Source: Microlunatus sagamiharensis (GTDB lineage: Bacteria; Actinomycetota; Actinomycetes; Propionibacteriales; Propionibacteriaceae). Taken from it: a stretch of DNA of 64,000 nucleotides. Below the pieces are notes generated by a model. It was given only the letters and a program-made list of their open reading frames with translations. It ran no database searches and was not told where the DNA came from. Where the stretch lies: positions 3,162,001 through 3,226,000 of the forward strand of contig NZ_LT629799.1 of assembly GCF_900105785.1 (NCBI RefSeq). Reading direction: 5' to 3'. Shown here piece by piece: positions 18,126 through 28,007 of the stretch; positions within the stretch are counted from its first letter, which is position 1; every line of letters starts with the position of its first letter. A program made the translations under genes and the position numbers.

Positions 18126-19456
18126 CAGGCACGTCCTGTCTCGGAGTCGTCGGGCACGCGCTCACGTCGAGGTGTCGGTGGTCCCCCACCGCCGTCGCCG
18201 GGCACCACCTGGGCCAGCTCGGGCAGCACCTGGTCGCCCTGCGGCGGCACGGGGTAGCCGCCGGCGAAGGCGTCGAACTCGCCCGGCTCGTCCGGCTCCT
18301 GGTCCTTGTCGTCGCCCTTGGCGAAGAAGGTCGCCGCGAGCAGGACCACCACGACCACGCCGATCCCGCCGAGCAGGAAGTTCCGGTTCACCCGGAGGGC
18401 CGCGATGAGGACGATCCAGACGAGCGAGACCGGGATCAGCCACTTCCACCCGAAGCGCATGAACTGGTCGTAGCGCAGGCGGGGCAGCGTGCCGCGCAGC
18501 CACACGAAGACGAACAGCAGCACGAGCATCTTGACCAGGAACCAGATGATGCCGAGGTAGCCGGCGTCCGCGCCCGGGATGAGGTTGAACGGGAAGATCG
18601 CGTGCCAGCCGCCGAGGAACAGCGTCGTGGCCAGGGCGGAGACCGTGATCATGTTCATGTACTCGGCCATGAAGAACATGGCGAAGCGCATCGAGGAGTA
18701 CTCGGTGTGGAAGCCGCCGACGAGCTCGCCCTCGGCCTCCGGCAGGTCGAACGGGGCCCGGTTCGTCTCGCCCACCATGGAGATCAGGTAGATCGCGAAG
18801 GACGGCAGCAGCTGCAGCGCGAACCAGATCGGCATCTCGTGGCCGAGGACGTTCACCGGCCGGTCCTGGGCGGCGACGATCTCCGAGGTGGACAGCGAAC
18901 CGGCGTAGAGGAAGACCCCGACCAGGGCGAGGCCCATGGCGACCTCGTAGCTGATCACCTGCGCGCTGGAGCGCAGCGAGCCGAGCAGCGCGTACGTCGA
19001 GCCCGACGACCAGCCGGCGAGCACGATCCCGTAGACCCCGACCGAGGCCAGCGCCACGACGAAGAGGACCGAGACCGGGATGTCGGTGACCTGGAGCGGC
19101 GTGGTGATGTCGGTGAAGGGCACCTTCACCTCGCCGGCGATCGGGATGACCGAGATCGCGACGACGGCCGGGATCGCCGAGACGAAGGGCGCGATGGTGA
19201 AGACGACGCGCTCGGCGGCCTTCGGGGTGAAGTCCTCCTTGAACATCAGCTTCATGCCGTCGGCGAGCGACTGCAGGGAGCCGAAGGGGCCGTTCATGGT
19301 CGGGCCCTTGCGGTGCTGCATCAGCCCCACGACCTTGCGCTCGTAGACGATGGTGAACAGCGTCAGCACCATCAGCAGGACGAAGGCGAAGAGCGCCTTG
19401 ACCAGCACGAGCCACCAGGGGTCGTTGAAGAAGGGCGTGAGGTCCAACGGGCTCAC
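18125..19456 (-). CDS. nuoH: NADH-quinone oxidoreductase subunit H
   Basis: Predicted 443-residue membrane subunit forming part of the quinone site. It contains '[19 protein letters not shown]', '[27 protein letters not shown]' and '[26 protein letters not shown]', all diagnostic. About 65 residues of Pro/Asp/Gly-rich tail follow the last helix. The GTG start at 19456 overlaps the nuoG TGA (GTGA). Canonical position between G and I. Confidence 0.95.
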   Translation of the reverse strand: MSPLDLTPFFNDPWWLVLVKALFAFVLLMVLTLFTIVYERKVVGLMQHRKGPTMNGPFGSLQSLADGMKLMFKEDFTPKAAERVVFTIAPFVSAIPAVVAISVIPIAGEVKVPFTDITTPLQVTDIPVSVLFVVALASVGVYGIVLAGWSSGSTYALLGSLRSSAQVISYEVAMGLALVGVFLYAGSLSTSEIVAAQDRPVNVLGHEMPIWFALQLLPSFAIYLISMVGETNRAPFDLPEAEGELVGGFHTEYSSMRFAMFFMAEYMNMITVSALATTLFLGGWHAIFPFNLIPGADAGYLGIIWFLVKMLVLLFVFVWLRGTLPRLRYDQFMRFGWKWLIPVSLVWIVLIAALRVNRNFLLGGIGVVVVVLLAATFFAKGDDKDQEPDEPGEFDAFAGGYPVPPQGDQVLPELAQVVPGDGGGGPPTPRRERVPDDSETGRA

Positions 19457-21990
19457 GATGCGGCCTCCTCCTCGTCGATGCCGGTGACCGGCTCGGTCCT
19501 CAGCGCTCGTCGCGGGACGCTCTCGACGACGCGCGGCTCGATCGCCGCGGTCACGAGGTCGCCCGGCAGCAGGGCCAGGTGCTCGGCGACCGCGAGGCCC
19601 GGCGGCTTGGCCGGCACCCAGACGACGCCGTCGACCATGCCGGGCTCGATCACCAGCGGCAGCGTGAGCTCGCCGCGGTCGTTGGTCAGGACCACGTCCG
19701 CACCGGCGTCGTCGACCGGGTCGTCGGCGGGTCCGATCCCGTACGCGGCCGCCGTCGCCGGGCTCACCCGGGCCACGGCCGGGCGGGCCGTGGCGGCCAG
19801 GTAGGGCTCGTGGGCGAGCGCCCGGCTGTCGTCGAGGCCCATCCGCCACGTGGCCAGCACCAGCGCGTCGCGCGCGGGCCCGGCCGGCTCGGCCGCGCCG
19901 AAGTCGGGCGCCGCCGCCGGCGTCCCGTCCCAGGGACCCAGCTCGTCGAGCTCGGCCAGGGCGGCCTCCGGCCTGCGGAAGCCGAGGGGCTTGCCGAGGG
20001 CGTCGGCCAGGGCCGCGAGGATCCGCAGGTCGGACATGGCGTTCGGGCTCTCGAGCACCGCGGGGAACGGGCGTCGACGCCCCTCCCAGTCCACGAACGT
20101 CCCGGACCGCTCGGCCACCAGCGACACCGGCAGGACCACGTCGGCGCGCTCGGTGACGAGCGACGCGCGGGTCTCCAGGCTCACGACGAAGCCGACCCGC
20201 TCCAGGCCGTCGAGCGCGGCGGCCGGGTCCGCGAGGTCGGTCGGGTCGATCCCGCCCACGACCAGGGCGGCGAGGTCGCCGTCGGCGGCGGCGACGAGCA
20301 TCTCGTCCCCGTCGGCCCCCTCGGTGCGCGGCATCGACCCGGTGCCCCAGGTCGAGGCGACGTCCACGCGGGCCGACGGGTCGGCGACCGGACGGCCGCC
20401 GGGCAGCAGGTTGGGCAGGCAGCCGGCCTCGACCGCACCGCGGTCGCCGGCCCGGCGCGGCACCCAGGCGACGCGGGCACCCGTGCGGGCGGCGAGCCGC
20501 AGGACGGCGCTGAGCGTGCCGGAGAGGGCCGCCGCCCGCTCGCCGACGAGGACGACCGAGCCGGGCCCGAGGTCCACCCCGCTCGCCGCCGTCCAGCCGT
20601 CGAGCCATGCGGCCTCCGCCCCGGGGACGGTGGGCACGAGGGTCGTGCCGGACTTGGCCGCACCACGGCTGCGGTACGGGGCGAGCGTCCACGACGCGAG
20701 GCTCTTCTTGCGCCACGCCTTGCGCAGCCGCAGGAAGATCGCGCCGGCCTCCTCCTCGGGCTCGAGGCAGACCAGCAGCACCGACGAGGCCGACTCGAGG
20801 TCGGCGTAGGTGACGCCGCGGCCCGTGCCCGCCACTGCGGCGGCCAGGAAGTCGGCCTCCTCCGCGCTGTGCGGGCGGGCGCGGAAGTCGATCGAGTTGG
20901 TCCCGAGGACCCCGCGCGCGAACTTGCTGTACGCGTACGCGTCCTCGAGCGTCAGCCGACCGCCGACGAGCACGCCGACCTTCTCGCCGCGCGTGCCGGC
21001 CATGGCCCGCTCGAGGCCCTCGGCCGCGACGTCGAGCGCCTCGGGCCAGGACGCCGGGCGCAGCACGCCGTCCTCGCGGACCAGCGGGTGCGTCAGCCGG
21101 TCGTCGCCGCGCCCGTACGCGAAGGCGAAGCGGTCCTTGTCGGTGATCCACTCCTCGTTGACCTCGGGGTCGTCGCCGGCCTGGCGCCGCATCACCTTGC
21201 CGCGGCGGTGGTCGACCCGGATCGCCGAGCCGCACGCGTCGTGCTCGGCGACCGACGGGGTGGAGACGAGGTCGAAGGGGCGCGAGCGGAAGCGGTACTC
21301 GGCGCTGGTCAGCGCGCCGACCGGGCAGATCTGGATCGTGTTGCCCGAGAAGTAGGACTGGAACGGCTCGCGCTCGTAGATGCCGACCTGCTGGAGCGCG
21401 CCGCGCTCGATGAGGCTGATGAAGGGGTCGCCCGCGACCTGCTCGGAGAAGCGGGTGCACCGCGCGCAGAGCACGCAGCGCTCGCGGTCGAGGAGCACGT
21501 TCGGCGAGATCGCGACCGGCTTGGGGTAGGTCCGCTTGACGTCGGTGAAGCGGCTCTCGCCGTAGCCGTTGCTCATCGACTGGTTCTGCAGGGGGCACTC
21601 GCCGCCCTTGTCGCAGATCGGGCAGTCGAGCGGGTGGTTGACGAGCAGGAACTCCATGTTCCCGTGCTGCGCCTTGTCGGCCACGGGCGAGGTGACCTGG
21701 GTCTTGACGACCATCCCGGCCGCGACCTCGAGCGTGCAGGAGGCCTGCGGCTTGGGGATGCCGCGGCCGTTGCCGGCGTCGGGCACCTCGACCAGGCACT
21801 GGCGGCACGCGCCGACGGGGTCGAGCAGCGGGTGGTCGCAGAAGCGCGGGATCGCGACGCCGATCAGCTCGGCGGCGCGGATGACGAGCGTGCCCTTGGG
21901 CACGGACACCTCGACGTCGTCGATGGTCAGCGTGACCAGGTCCTCGCGCGTGGCCAGGTCGCCCGTCGAGGGCTTGGCGGTGACGGTCAT
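19453..21990 (-). CDS. nuoG: NADH-quinone oxidoreductase subunit G
   Basis: Predicted 845-residue iron-sulfur subunit. N-terminal [2Fe-2S] ligands occur in [15 protein letters not shown], with further cluster motifs in [10 protein letters not shown] and CVLCARC, then a molybdopterin-oxidoreductase-like domain. ATG at 21990 chosen because GAGGAG precedes it by five bases. The usual overlap with nuoF is absent here: a 140-base offset separates two identical 12-mers ATGACCGTCACC, the upstream one overlapping the nuoF stop. Confidence 0.94.
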   Translation of the reverse strand: MTVTAKPSTGDLATREDLVTLTIDDVEVSVPKGTLVIRAAELIGVAIPRFCDHPLLDPVGACRQCLVEVPDAGNGRGIPKPQASCTLEVAAGMVVKTQVTSPVADKAQHGNMEFLLVNHPLDCPICDKGGECPLQNQSMSNGYGESRFTDVKRTYPKPVAISPNVLLDRERCVLCARCTRFSEQVAGDPFISLIERGALQQVGIYEREPFQSYFSGNTIQICPVGALTSAEYRFRSRPFDLVSTPSVAEHDACGSAIRVDHRRGKVMRRQAGDDPEVNEEWITDKDRFAFAYGRGDDRLTHPLVREDGVLRPASWPEALDVAAEGLERAMAGTRGEKVGVLVGGRLTLEDAYAYSKFARGVLGTNSIDFRARPHSAEEADFLAAAVAGTGRGVTYADLESASSVLLVCLEPEEEAGAIFLRLRKAWRKKSLASWTLAPYRSRGAAKSGTTLVPTVPGAEAAWLDGWTAASGVDLGPGSVVLVGERAAALSGTLSAVLRLAARTGARVAWVPRRAGDRGAVEAGCLPNLLPGGRPVADPSARVDVASTWGTGSMPRTEGADGDEMLVAAADGDLAALVVGGIDPTDLADPAAALDGLERVGFVVSLETRASLVTERADVVLPVSLVAERSGTFVDWEGRRRPFPAVLESPNAMSDLRILAALADALGKPLGFRRPEAALAELDELGPWDGTPAAAPDFGAAEPAGPARDALVLATWRMGLDDSRALAHEPYLAATARPAVARVSPATAAAYGIGPADDPVDDAGADVVLTNDRGELTLPLVIEPGMVDGVVWVPAKPPGLAVAEHLALLPGDLVTAAIEPRVVESVPRRALRTEPVTGIDEEEAAS

Positions 21991-22130
21991 CGACGCTCCT
22001 CGGTCGGGTCGACGAGGGGACGCTCCCTGAGCCTGTCGAAGGGCCTCGAAGAGGTCGGCGTCCCCGTTGTGGCGACGCAAGCCCTGACGAGCCCTTCGAG
22101 GGCCCCGGGCCGCGTGCTGGTGACGGTCAT
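21987..22130 (-). CDS. 47-codon linker ORF between nuoF and nuoG
   Basis: The ATG at 22130 overlaps the nuoF TGA and the TGA at 21987-21989 overlaps the nuoG ATG, so ribosomes could pass from nuoF through this frame to nuoG without release. The first four codons (MTVT) repeat the nuoG start. The middle includes the palindromic repeat, read as [12 protein letters not shown]. It looks like an accidental frame created by insertion of a repeat element, not a conserved protein. Confidence 0.4.
   Translation of the reverse strand: MTVTSTRPGALEGLVRACVATTGTPTSSRPFDRLRERPLVDPTEERR
22018..22045. repeat. Palindromic repeat copy between nuoF and nuoG
   Basis: The 19-mer CCCTGAGCCTGTCGAAGGG at 22025-22043 sits in a 28-bp stretch (22018-22045) identical to 52582-52609, with weaker similarity continuing about 20 bases further. 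The surrounding segment 21991-22118 is bounded by the 12-bp direct repeat at 21979-21990 and 22119-22130. Confidence 0.85.
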
Positions 22131-23446
22131 GCCTGCGCTCCTGCCGGCTCGCGGACGAAGACGGTGCTGCGCTCGTAGGGGAAGAGCTCCCACGCCGGGG
22201 TGTGCATCCCCTGCTCGAACTCGTCGCGGAAGTACTTGATCGCCGAGCTGATCGGGCTGGTCGCGCCGTCGCCGAGCGCGCAGAACGAGCGGCCGAGGAT
22301 GTTCTCGCAGAGGTCGAGCAGCTTGTCGATGTCGCCCTCCTGGCCCTGGCCGGCCTCGAGCCGGTGGAGGATCTGGACGAGCCACCAGGTGCCCTCGCGA
22401 CACGGCGTGCACTTGCCGCAGGACTCGTGCTTGTAGAACTCGGTCCAGCGCAGCACGACGCGCACGACCGAGGTCGTCTCGTCGAAGCACTGCAGGGCCT
22501 TGGTGCCGAGCATCGACTTCTGCGCCGCCACGCCCTCGTAGTCGAGCGGCACGTCGAGGTGCTCGGGCATGAGGATCGGCGTCGACGATCCGCCCGGGGT
22601 CCAGAACTTCAGCTCGTGGCCCTCGCGGATCCCGCCGGCCAGGCCGAGCAGCTCGCGCAGCGTGATGCCCAGCGGCGCCTCGAACTGGCCCGGGTGGGTC
22701 ACGTGGCCCGAGAGCGAGTAGATCGTCATGCCCTTGGACTTCTCGGTGCCCATCGAGGAGAACCAGGCCGCACCGTTGCGGACGATGCTCGGGACCGAGG
22801 CGATCGACTCGACGTTGTTGATCACGGTCGGGCTCGCGTACAGGCCGGCGACGGCGGGGAAGGGCGGCCGCAGCCGCGGCTGACCCCGGCGCCCCTCGAG
22901 GGAGTCGAGCAGCGCCGTCTCCTCGCCGCAGATGTACGCCCCTGCGCCCGCGTGCACGATGATGTCGAGGTCGTAGCCGGTGCCGAGGACGTTCTTGCCG
23001 ACGTAGCCCGCCGAGTACGCCTCGCGCACGGCCTGCTGCAGGCGGCGGACGACGTGCAGGACCTCGCCGCGGACGTAGATGAAGGCCGTGCTCGCGCGGA
23101 TCGCGTACGCCGAGATGATCACGCCCTCGACCAGCGTGTGCGGCGAGGCCATCATCAGCGGGATGTCCTTGCACGTGCCCGGCTCGGACTCGTCGGCGTT
23201 GACCACGAGGTACTTGGGCTTGGGGTTGTCCTGCGGGATGAACGACCACTTCATGCCGGTCGGGAAGCCCGCTCCCCCGCGCCCGCGCAGCCCGGAGTCC
23301 TTGACGAGGGAGACGACCTCGGAGGGTTCCATCCGCAGCGCCGTGCGCAGGCCCTCGTAGCCGCCGCGACGCTCGTAGTTGCCGATCTTCCAGGCCCGCT
23401 CGTCGCCCCAGTTGGCGGTGAGGACGGGGGTCAGCGTGTCGGTCAC
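22127..23446 (-). CDS. nuoF: NADH-quinone oxidoreductase subunit F
   Basis: Predicted 439-residue flavoprotein holding FMN, the NADH site and a [4Fe-4S] cluster. The glycine-rich [13 protein letters not shown] binds NADH/FMN, and [10 protein letters not shown] plus the later Cys (RSFCALGDG) ligate the cluster. It accepts hydride from NADH and passes electrons to NuoE and NuoG clusters. The GTG start at 23446 overlaps the nuoE stop (GTGA). Confidence 0.96.
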   Translation of the reverse strand: MTDTLTPVLTANWGDERAWKIGNYERRGGYEGLRTALRMEPSEVVSLVKDSGLRGRGGAGFPTGMKWSFIPQDNPKPKYLVVNADESEPGTCKDIPLMMASPHTLVEGVIISAYAIRASTAFIYVRGEVLHVVRRLQQAVREAYSAGYVGKNVLGTGYDLDIIVHAGAGAYICGEETALLDSLEGRRGQPRLRPPFPAVAGLYASPTVINNVESIASVPSIVRNGAAWFSSMGTEKSKGMTIYSLSGHVTHPGQFEAPLGITLRELLGLAGGIREGHELKFWTPGGSSTPILMPEHLDVPLDYEGVAAQKSMLGTKALQCFDETTSVVRVVLRWTEFYKHESCGKCTPCREGTWWLVQILHRLEAGQGQEGDIDKLLDLCENILGRSFCALGDGATSPISSAIKYFRDEFEQGMHTPAWELFPYERSTVFVREPAGAQA

Positions 23447-24264
23447 TTCGTCTCCTCCGAGGAGTCGTCAGTGGTGCGGACGTCGGCCGGGTCGGGCGCG
23501 GACCACCCGCGCTCGCCGGCGATGCGCAGCCCGAGCTGCGAGGTGGGGCCCGACGTCGGGCCCTCGTCGGCGCGGCCGTCCGGGAAGCCGGCGAGCACGC
23601 GCTCGGCCTGCTGCCAGGTGACGACGCGCGCCCCGCGGGTGGCGCTGACCTCCTCGCCGGCGCGCAGCGCGTCGACGACCTCGCAGGCCCGGCGCGGGGT
23701 GGTCTGGTCGAAGAACTCCCAGTTGACCATCATGACCGGGGCCATGTCGCAGGCCGCGTTGCACTCGAGGTGCTCGAGGGTGATGGCCCCGTCCTCGGTG
23801 GTCTCGTCGTTGCCGATGCCGAGGTGCTCCTGCAGGCGGGAGTAGACCTCGTCGCCGCCCATCACCGCGCAGAGCGAGGTGGTGCAGACCCCGACGTGGT
23901 ACTTCCCGACAGGGCGCCGCTTGTACATCGTGTAGAAGGTCGCGACGCCCGAGACGTCGGCCGTGCTGAGCCCGAGCAGGTCGGCGCAGGCCTCGATGCC
24001 GGCCGGCGTCACCCGCCCCTCGACGCTCTGCACCAGGTGCAGCATCGGCAGCAGCGCCGAGCGCGGCTGCGGGTAGCGCGCCGCGATGCTCGCGAGCTCC
24101 TCCCGGACGCCGTCGTCGATGAGCGTCTCGGTCACCTCGTACTCGAGGCTCGGCTCGTCGAAGTAAGTCTTCATCTCGCCGTGACCGACGAGCTCCTCGC
24201 TGCCGACGTCGCCGCCGGCGTGCCCGCCCGGGGTCTGCGGGCGCGGTTCCAACAGCTCAGCCAC
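23443..24264 (-). CDS. nuoE: NADH-quinone oxidoreductase subunit E
   Basis: Predicted 273-residue thioredoxin-like subunit with a [2Fe-2S] cluster. Ligands are CTTSLC (Cx4C) and CNAAC (Cx3C). GTG at 24264 chosen because GGAGG lies six bases upstream; an internal ATG (MKTYFDE) at 24172 is a weaker alternative. The C-terminus carries an acidic tail of about 60 residues. It starts 112 bases after the nuoD stop, a gap containing a strong inverted repeat. Confidence 0.94.
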   Translation of the reverse strand: MAELLEPRPQTPGGHAGGDVGSEELVGHGEMKTYFDEPSLEYEVTETLIDDGVREELASIAARYPQPRSALLPMLHLVQSVEGRVTPAGIEACADLLGLSTADVSGVATFYTMYKRRPVGKYHVGVCTTSLCAVMGGDEVYSRLQEHLGIGNDETTEDGAITLEHLECNAACDMAPVMMVNWEFFDQTTPRRACEVVDALRAGEEVSATRGARVVTWQQAERVLAGFPDGRADEGPTSGPTSQLGLRIAGERGWSAPDPADVRTTDDSSEETK

Positions 24265-24275
24265 GTGCGACCTCC

Positions 24276-24336
24276 GACCACTGGTCAGTAGGGGGCGAAA
24301 AGAGGGGGCTAAAGCGACCACAAGTGACCAGTGGTC
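24276..24336. repeat. Inverted repeat GACCACTGGTC / GACCAGTGGTC in the nuoD-nuoE gap
   Basis: The 11-mer at 24276-24286 and its exact reverse complement at 24326-24336 are separated by 39 bases. Each is itself a near-palindrome (GACCA-N-TGGTC). The downstream end sits 11 bases from the nuoE start. It could be an mRNA hairpin setting nuoE stability, or paired operators. Confidence 0.6.
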
Positions 24337-24375
24337 GACCCGGGGCCAAGGACGGGACGGAGGTAGGAGCTCTCA

Positions 24376-25782
24376 TCAGCGGTCGACACCTCCCATGACG
24401 GGGTCGAGGCTGGCCACGGCCACCACGACGTCCGACACCATCGAGCCCTCGCAGAGCGCGGGCATGGCCTGCAGGTTGCTGAAGCTGGGGTCGCGGAAGT
24501 GCGCCCGGAAGGGGCGCGTGCCGCCGTCGCTCACCACGTGGGCGCCGAGCTCGCCGCGGGGGGACTCGACCGGCACGTACGCCTGCCCCGGCGGCACCCG
24601 GAACCCCTCGGTGACGAGCTTGAAGTGGTGGATCAGCGCCTCCATGGACTGGCCCATGATGTGGCGGATGTGCTCGTTGGAGTTGCCCATGCCGTCGCTG
24701 CCGACGGCCAGCTGCGCCGGCCAGGCGATCTTGTTGTCGGCGACCATGACGGGCTGGCCCTCGGTGCGCTCGAGCCGCTCGACGCACTGCTCGATGATCT
24801 TGAGGCTCTCCCACATCTCGTTGACGCGGATTCGGAACCGCCCGTACGCGTCGGCGGTGTCCCAGGTCTGCACGTCGAAGTCGTAGGTCTCGTAGCCGCA
24901 GTACGGCTGCTTCTTGCGCAGGTCCCAGTCGTAGCCGGTCGCGCGCAGCGGCGGGCCGGTGACGCCGAGTGCGAGGCAGCCGGCGAGGTCCAGCTCGCCG
25001 ACGCCGACGAGGCGGCCCTTGAAGATCGGGTTCTCGTTGCAGAAGGCCGCGTACTCGGGCAGGTGCTTGCGCATCCAGGCGACGAGGTCGCGGACCTTGT
25101 CCAGGCCGCCCTTGGGCAGGTCCTGGGCGACGCCGCCGGGACGGATGTACGCGTGGTTCATGCGCAGGCCGGTGATCGTCTCGAAGACGTCGAGGACCAT
25201 CTCGCGCTCGCGGAAGCCGATCGTCATGACCGTCAGCGCGCCGATCTCCATCCCGCCGGTGGCCAGGCACACGAGGTGGGAGGAGATGCGGTTGAGCTCG
25301 AGCATCATCACGCGGATGACGCTGGCCCGCTCGGGGACCTGGTCCTCGATGTCGAGCAGCCGCTCGACGCCGAGGCAGTAGCTCGTCTCCTGGCTAAACG
25401 GCGACAGGTAGTCCATCCGGGTGCAGAACGTGACGCCCTGCGTCCAGGAGCGGAACTCCATGTTCTTCTCGATGCCGGTGTGCAGGTAGCCGATGCCGCA
25501 GCGGGCCTCGGTGACCGACTCGCCCTCCATCTCGAGGATGAGGCGGAGCACGCCGTGGGTCGACGGGTGCTGCGGGCCCATGTTCACGACGATGCGCTCG
25601 TCGCCGCGCTCGGCCTGGTCGTCGGCGATCGTGTCCCAGTCCTGGCCGGTGACGGTGTAGACGTGACCCTCGGCCGCCCCGGGCGCCTCGCTCGGACCCG
25701 CCTGGAAGGGGTCCTCGACGGCTTCGGCCGGGTCGAACCTGGCCTTGCCCTCGGCGAAGGGTCCGGTCGTCTGGGTGCTCAT
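24376..25782 (-). CDS. nuoD: NADH-quinone oxidoreductase subunit D
   Basis: Predicted 468-residue 49-kDa-type subunit that, with NuoB and NuoH, forms the quinone-reduction site. '[15 protein letters not shown]' supplies the conserved quinone-site histidines and '[11 protein letters not shown]'-like and '[16 protein letters not shown]' segments are typical. A 45-residue polar N-terminus precedes the core. The start lies 10 bases after the nuoC stop; C and D are separate genes, not fused. Confidence 0.95.
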   Translation of the reverse strand: MSTQTTGPFAEGKARFDPAEAVEDPFQAGPSEAPGAAEGHVYTVTGQDWDTIADDQAERGDERIVVNMGPQHPSTHGVLRLILEMEGESVTEARCGIGYLHTGIEKNMEFRSWTQGVTFCTRMDYLSPFSQETSYCLGVERLLDIEDQVPERASVIRVMMLELNRISSHLVCLATGGMEIGALTVMTIGFREREMVLDVFETITGLRMNHAYIRPGGVAQDLPKGGLDKVRDLVAWMRKHLPEYAAFCNENPIFKGRLVGVGELDLAGCLALGVTGPPLRATGYDWDLRKKQPYCGYETYDFDVQTWDTADAYGRFRIRVNEMWESLKIIEQCVERLERTEGQPVMVADNKIAWPAQLAVGSDGMGNSNEHIRHIMGQSMEALIHHFKLVTEGFRVPPGQAYVPVESPRGELGAHVVSDGGTRPFRAHFRDPSFSNLQAMPALCEGSMVSDVVVAVASLDPVMGGVDR

Positions 25783-25792
25783 GCTGCGGCCC

Positions 25793-26728
25793 TCACGTGT
25801 AGCTCCTGCGCTGGTCCGGCGGGGGCACGGAGGCGCCGTGGTACTCCACGTCGATGCCTCCGAGCGGGTAGTCCTTGCGCTGCGGGTGCCCGGGCCAGTC
25901 GTCGGGCATCAGGATGCGCGTCAGAGCGGGATGGCCGTCGAAGACGATCCCGAACATGTCGTACGTCTCCCGCTCGTGCCAGTCCGCACCCGGGTAGGTG
26001 GGGACGACCGAGGGGATGTGCGGGTCGGCGTCGGGGACGCTGACCTCGAGCCGGATGCGGCGGTTGTAGGTCATCGACTGCAGGTGGTAGACCGCGTGCA
26101 GCTCACGCCCGGCGTCGCCCGGGTAGTGCACGCCCGACACGCTGCTGCAGAGCTCGAAGCGCAGGTGCGGGTCGTCGCGCAGGTGCCGGGCGAGCGTCGC
26201 GATCTGGCTGCGGACCACGTGGAAGGTGATCTCGCCACGGTGGACGACCACCTTCTCGATGATGTCGCTGCTGTTGGTGGCCAGCGACGTCATCCGCTCG
26301 TGCACGTCGTCCCACCAGCCCCCGTACGGCGGCTGGCCGGCGGCCGGGAAGTCGATGACGCGCGAGAGGCCGCCGTAGCCGGAGGTGTCGCCGCTGCCCT
26401 TGACCCCGAACATGCCGTGCTGGACACGCAGCACCTCCGTGTCGGCCTGCGTCGTCGCGATCGCCGTCTCGCCCTCGGCGACCTGGTCGGTCTCGGCCCG
26501 GTCCTCGGCGGCCTCGGTGGAGGCCGTGCTGACGGGCGCGGCGGAGCCCGTCCTCGAGCCGGCCTCTGTGCCGCGGTCGGGGGCCGACTCGCCCTCGGCG
26601 ACCGCGCCCTTGACCGGGGCGTTCGCGTCGGACTCGCCCGTGACGCGCTCGGCCTGGGCCGCGTCCGCGGTGGCCTTGGCGTTGTCCTCGTTGCCGTCCA
26701 CGTTCCCTGAGCCTGTCGAAGGGGTCAC
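25793..26728 (-). CDS. nuoC: NADH-quinone oxidoreductase subunit C with long acidic N-terminus
   Basis: Predicted 311-residue 30-kDa-type subunit. Its C-terminal 200 residues match NuoC, including '[29 protein letters not shown]' and '[17 protein letters not shown]'. About 100 N-terminal residues are a low-complexity Ala/Glu/Asp/Thr-rich extension. The GTG at 26728 overlaps the nuoB stop (GTGA); codons 2-8 are read through a copy of the palindromic repeat (TPSTGSG). A later start is possible, but the overlap and open frame favour this one. Confidence 0.9.
   Translation of the reverse strand: MTPSTGSGNVDGNEDNAKATADAAQAERVTGESDANAPVKGAVAEGESAPDRGTEAGSRTGSAAPVSTASTEAAEDRAETDQVAEGETAIATTQADTEVLRVQHGMFGVKGSGDTSGYGGLSRVIDFPAAGQPPYGGWWDDVHERMTSLATNSSDIIEKVVVHRGEITFHVVRSQIATLARHLRDDPHLRFELCSSVSGVHYPGDAGRELHAVYHLQSMTYNRRIRLEVSVPDADPHIPSVVPTYPGADWHERETYDMFGIVFDGHPALTRILMPDDWPGHPQRKDYPLGGIDVEYHGASVPPPDQRRSYT
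26705..26723. repeat. Palindromic repeat copy inside the start of nuoC
   Basis: CCCTGAGCCTGTCGAAGGG lies between the nuoB stop and the body of nuoC and is translated as the first residues of NuoC on the minus strand. The minus-strand sequence beyond it, GGGAACGTGG, matches the inverted copy in the nuoJ-nuoK gap. Confidence 0.85.
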
Positions 26729-27279
26729 CGCAGGAGCCCGGTGCGCTCGAGGTTGGCGGGCGCCTCCAGCGCCTGCTGCTCGGCGGTCTCCGCGGCCTCG
26801 ACCGCGTGGTGGCCGATGGGGGTGTTGCGGACCTTGTCGCGCAGCTTGAACATCGCGTCGATGAGCATCTCCGGGCGCGGCGGGCAGCCCGGCAGGTACA
26901 TGTCGACGGGCACGACGTGGTCGACGCCCTGGACGATCGCGTAGTTGTTGAACATCCCGCCCGTGCTGGCGCAGACGCCCATCGCGAGCACCCACTTGGG
27001 GTTGGGCATCTGGTCGTAGATCTGGCGCAGGACGGGCGCCATCTTCTGGCTCACCCGGCCCGCCACGATCATCAGGTCGGCCTGGCGCGGCGAGGCGCGG
27101 AAGACCTCCTGGCCCCACCGGCCGGAGTCGTAGCGGGGCGCGCCGTAGGTCATCATCTCGATCGCGCAGCAGGCGAGCCCGAACGTCGCCGGCCAGAAGG
27201 ACGCGCTGCGCATGTAGCCGAAGATGTTCTCGACGCTGGTCAGCAGCACGCCGGTCGGCAGCTGTTCCTCGACACCCAT
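26725..27279 (-). CDS. nuoB: NADH-quinone oxidoreductase subunit B
   Basis: Predicted 184-residue subunit carrying cluster N2, the last electron donor to quinone. The ligands appear in '[10 protein letters not shown]' (adjacent cysteines), '[10 protein letters not shown]' and 'GCPPRPEML'. The ATG at 27279 ([10 protein letters not shown]) gives the family's normal length; GGGAAGAAG lies upstream. About 100 bases separate it from nuoA. That gap holds a G6/C6 hairpin with a TCGT loop near 27356-27371. Confidence 0.95.
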   Translation of the reverse strand: MGVEEQLPTGVLLTSVENIFGYMRSASFWPATFGLACCAIEMMTYGAPRYDSGRWGQEVFRASPRQADLMIVAGRVSQKMAPVLRQIYDQMPNPKWVLAMGVCASTGGMFNNYAIVQGVDHVVPVDMYLPGCPPRPEMLIDAMFKLRDKVRNTPIGHHAVEAAETAEQQALEAPANLERTGLLR

Positions 27280-27378
27280 AGCTACTTCTTCCCAGGTTGG
27301 TGAGCGGGCAGACCGGGAATTCCGAGCGCCAGCGAGGAGCTCCCAGCGGGGGTGTGGGGGGTCGTCCCCCCTCATGAG

Positions 27379-27741
27379 TCAGTCCCACTCGAGTCCCCCG
27401 CGGCGGAGCACGTAGAAGTACGCGACGAAGACGGTGACGATGAAGAGCACCATCTCGACCAGCGCGAACGTCCCCATCAGGTCGAAGCTCACTGCCCACG
27501 GGTAGAGGAAGACGATCTCGATGTCGAAGACGATGAAGAGCATCGCGGTGATGTAGTACTTCACCGGGAAGCGGCCGCCGCCCACCGGCTGCGGCGTCGG
27601 CTCGATGCCGCACTCGTACGAGTCGTACTTGGCCCGGTTGTAGCGGCTCGGGCCGACGAGCAGGCTCGTCACGACGGTGAGGGCCACGAACCCGGTCGAG
27701 ATGATCAGCAGGATGACGATGCCGAGGTAGCCGCTGCTCAC
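27379..27741 (-). CDS. nuoA: NADH-quinone oxidoreductase subunit A
   Basis: Predicted 120-residue three-helix membrane subunit at the junction of the two Complex I arms. The conserved loop '[46 protein letters not shown]' is present. I chose GTG 27741 because it overlaps the TGA of a short upstream leader frame (GTGA), so it can be reached by coupling. A GTG at 27765 would add eight residues but has no ribosome binding site. First structural gene of the nuo operon. Confidence 0.9.
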   Translation of the reverse strand: MSSGYLGIVILLIISTGFVALTVVTSLLVGPSRYNRAKYDSYECGIEPTPQPVGGGRFPVKYYITAMLFIVFDIEIVFLYPWAVSFDLMGTFALVEMVLFIVTVFVAYFYVLRRGGLEWD

Positions 27742-27803
27742 GAGCGCACCCCGTCTCCCGGGCACGGCGTCGCCGCACCCTGTCGGGTCGTCAGAACGGC
27801 CAT
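27738..27803 (-). CDS. 21-residue nuo leader ORF
   Basis: The ATG at 27803 is preceded by GGAGGAG at four bases, the best ribosome binding site at the head of the operon. The frame ([21 protein letters not shown]) ends in TGA overlapping the nuoA GTG. nuoA itself lacks a strong site, so translation of nuoA probably depends on reading this leader. Peptide function is unknown and it may serve only coupling. Confidence 0.55.
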   Translation of the reverse strand: MAVLTTRQGAATPCPGDGVRS

Positions 27804-27837
27804 CGTTCTCCTCCTGCGCTGGAGTCCCGGACTGCGC

Positions 27838-27855
27838 TCGTGAATTTCTTCACGA
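27838..27855. promoter_or_regulatory. Rex-type redox operator upstream of nuo
   Basis: TCGTGAATTTCTTCACGA is a perfect 7-bp inverted repeat with a 4-base spacer. It matches the actinobacterial Rex operator TTGTGAANNNNTTCACAA at all positions except the flanking T/A pair next to GTGAA. In Streptomyces coelicolor, Rex, which senses NADH/NAD+, controls the nuo operon. Here the site lies just downstream of the predicted transcription start, a repressing position. Confidence 0.75.
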
Positions 27856-27866
27856 AGTCCGCCGTC

Positions 27867-27872
27867 ACTGTA
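27867..27872 (-). promoter_or_regulatory. Putative nuo -10 element (TACAGT)
   Basis: TACAGT on the minus strand fits TANNNT. Transcription would begin near 27860, so the Rex-type site would cover about +5 to +22. No clear -35 was identified. Confidence 0.45.
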
Positions 27873-28007
27873 CGACGACCGCGCCGACAAGGGAACAGCG
27901 CCACGACCAGGGCAAATGCCCTCAATTTCGCAACGCGCGCCGCGCGAAAAACCGACGCGGTTCGGGCCTGGTGCCCGCTGGCACACTTCTCGCGTGGAGG
28001 CAGCGTC

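Noticed and set aside
27980-28007. Sigma-54-type promoter (TGGCAC...) before the prenyl reductase gene
   Set aside because: The -12 GC element and spacing do not fit, and sigma-54 is not generally found in actinobacteria.
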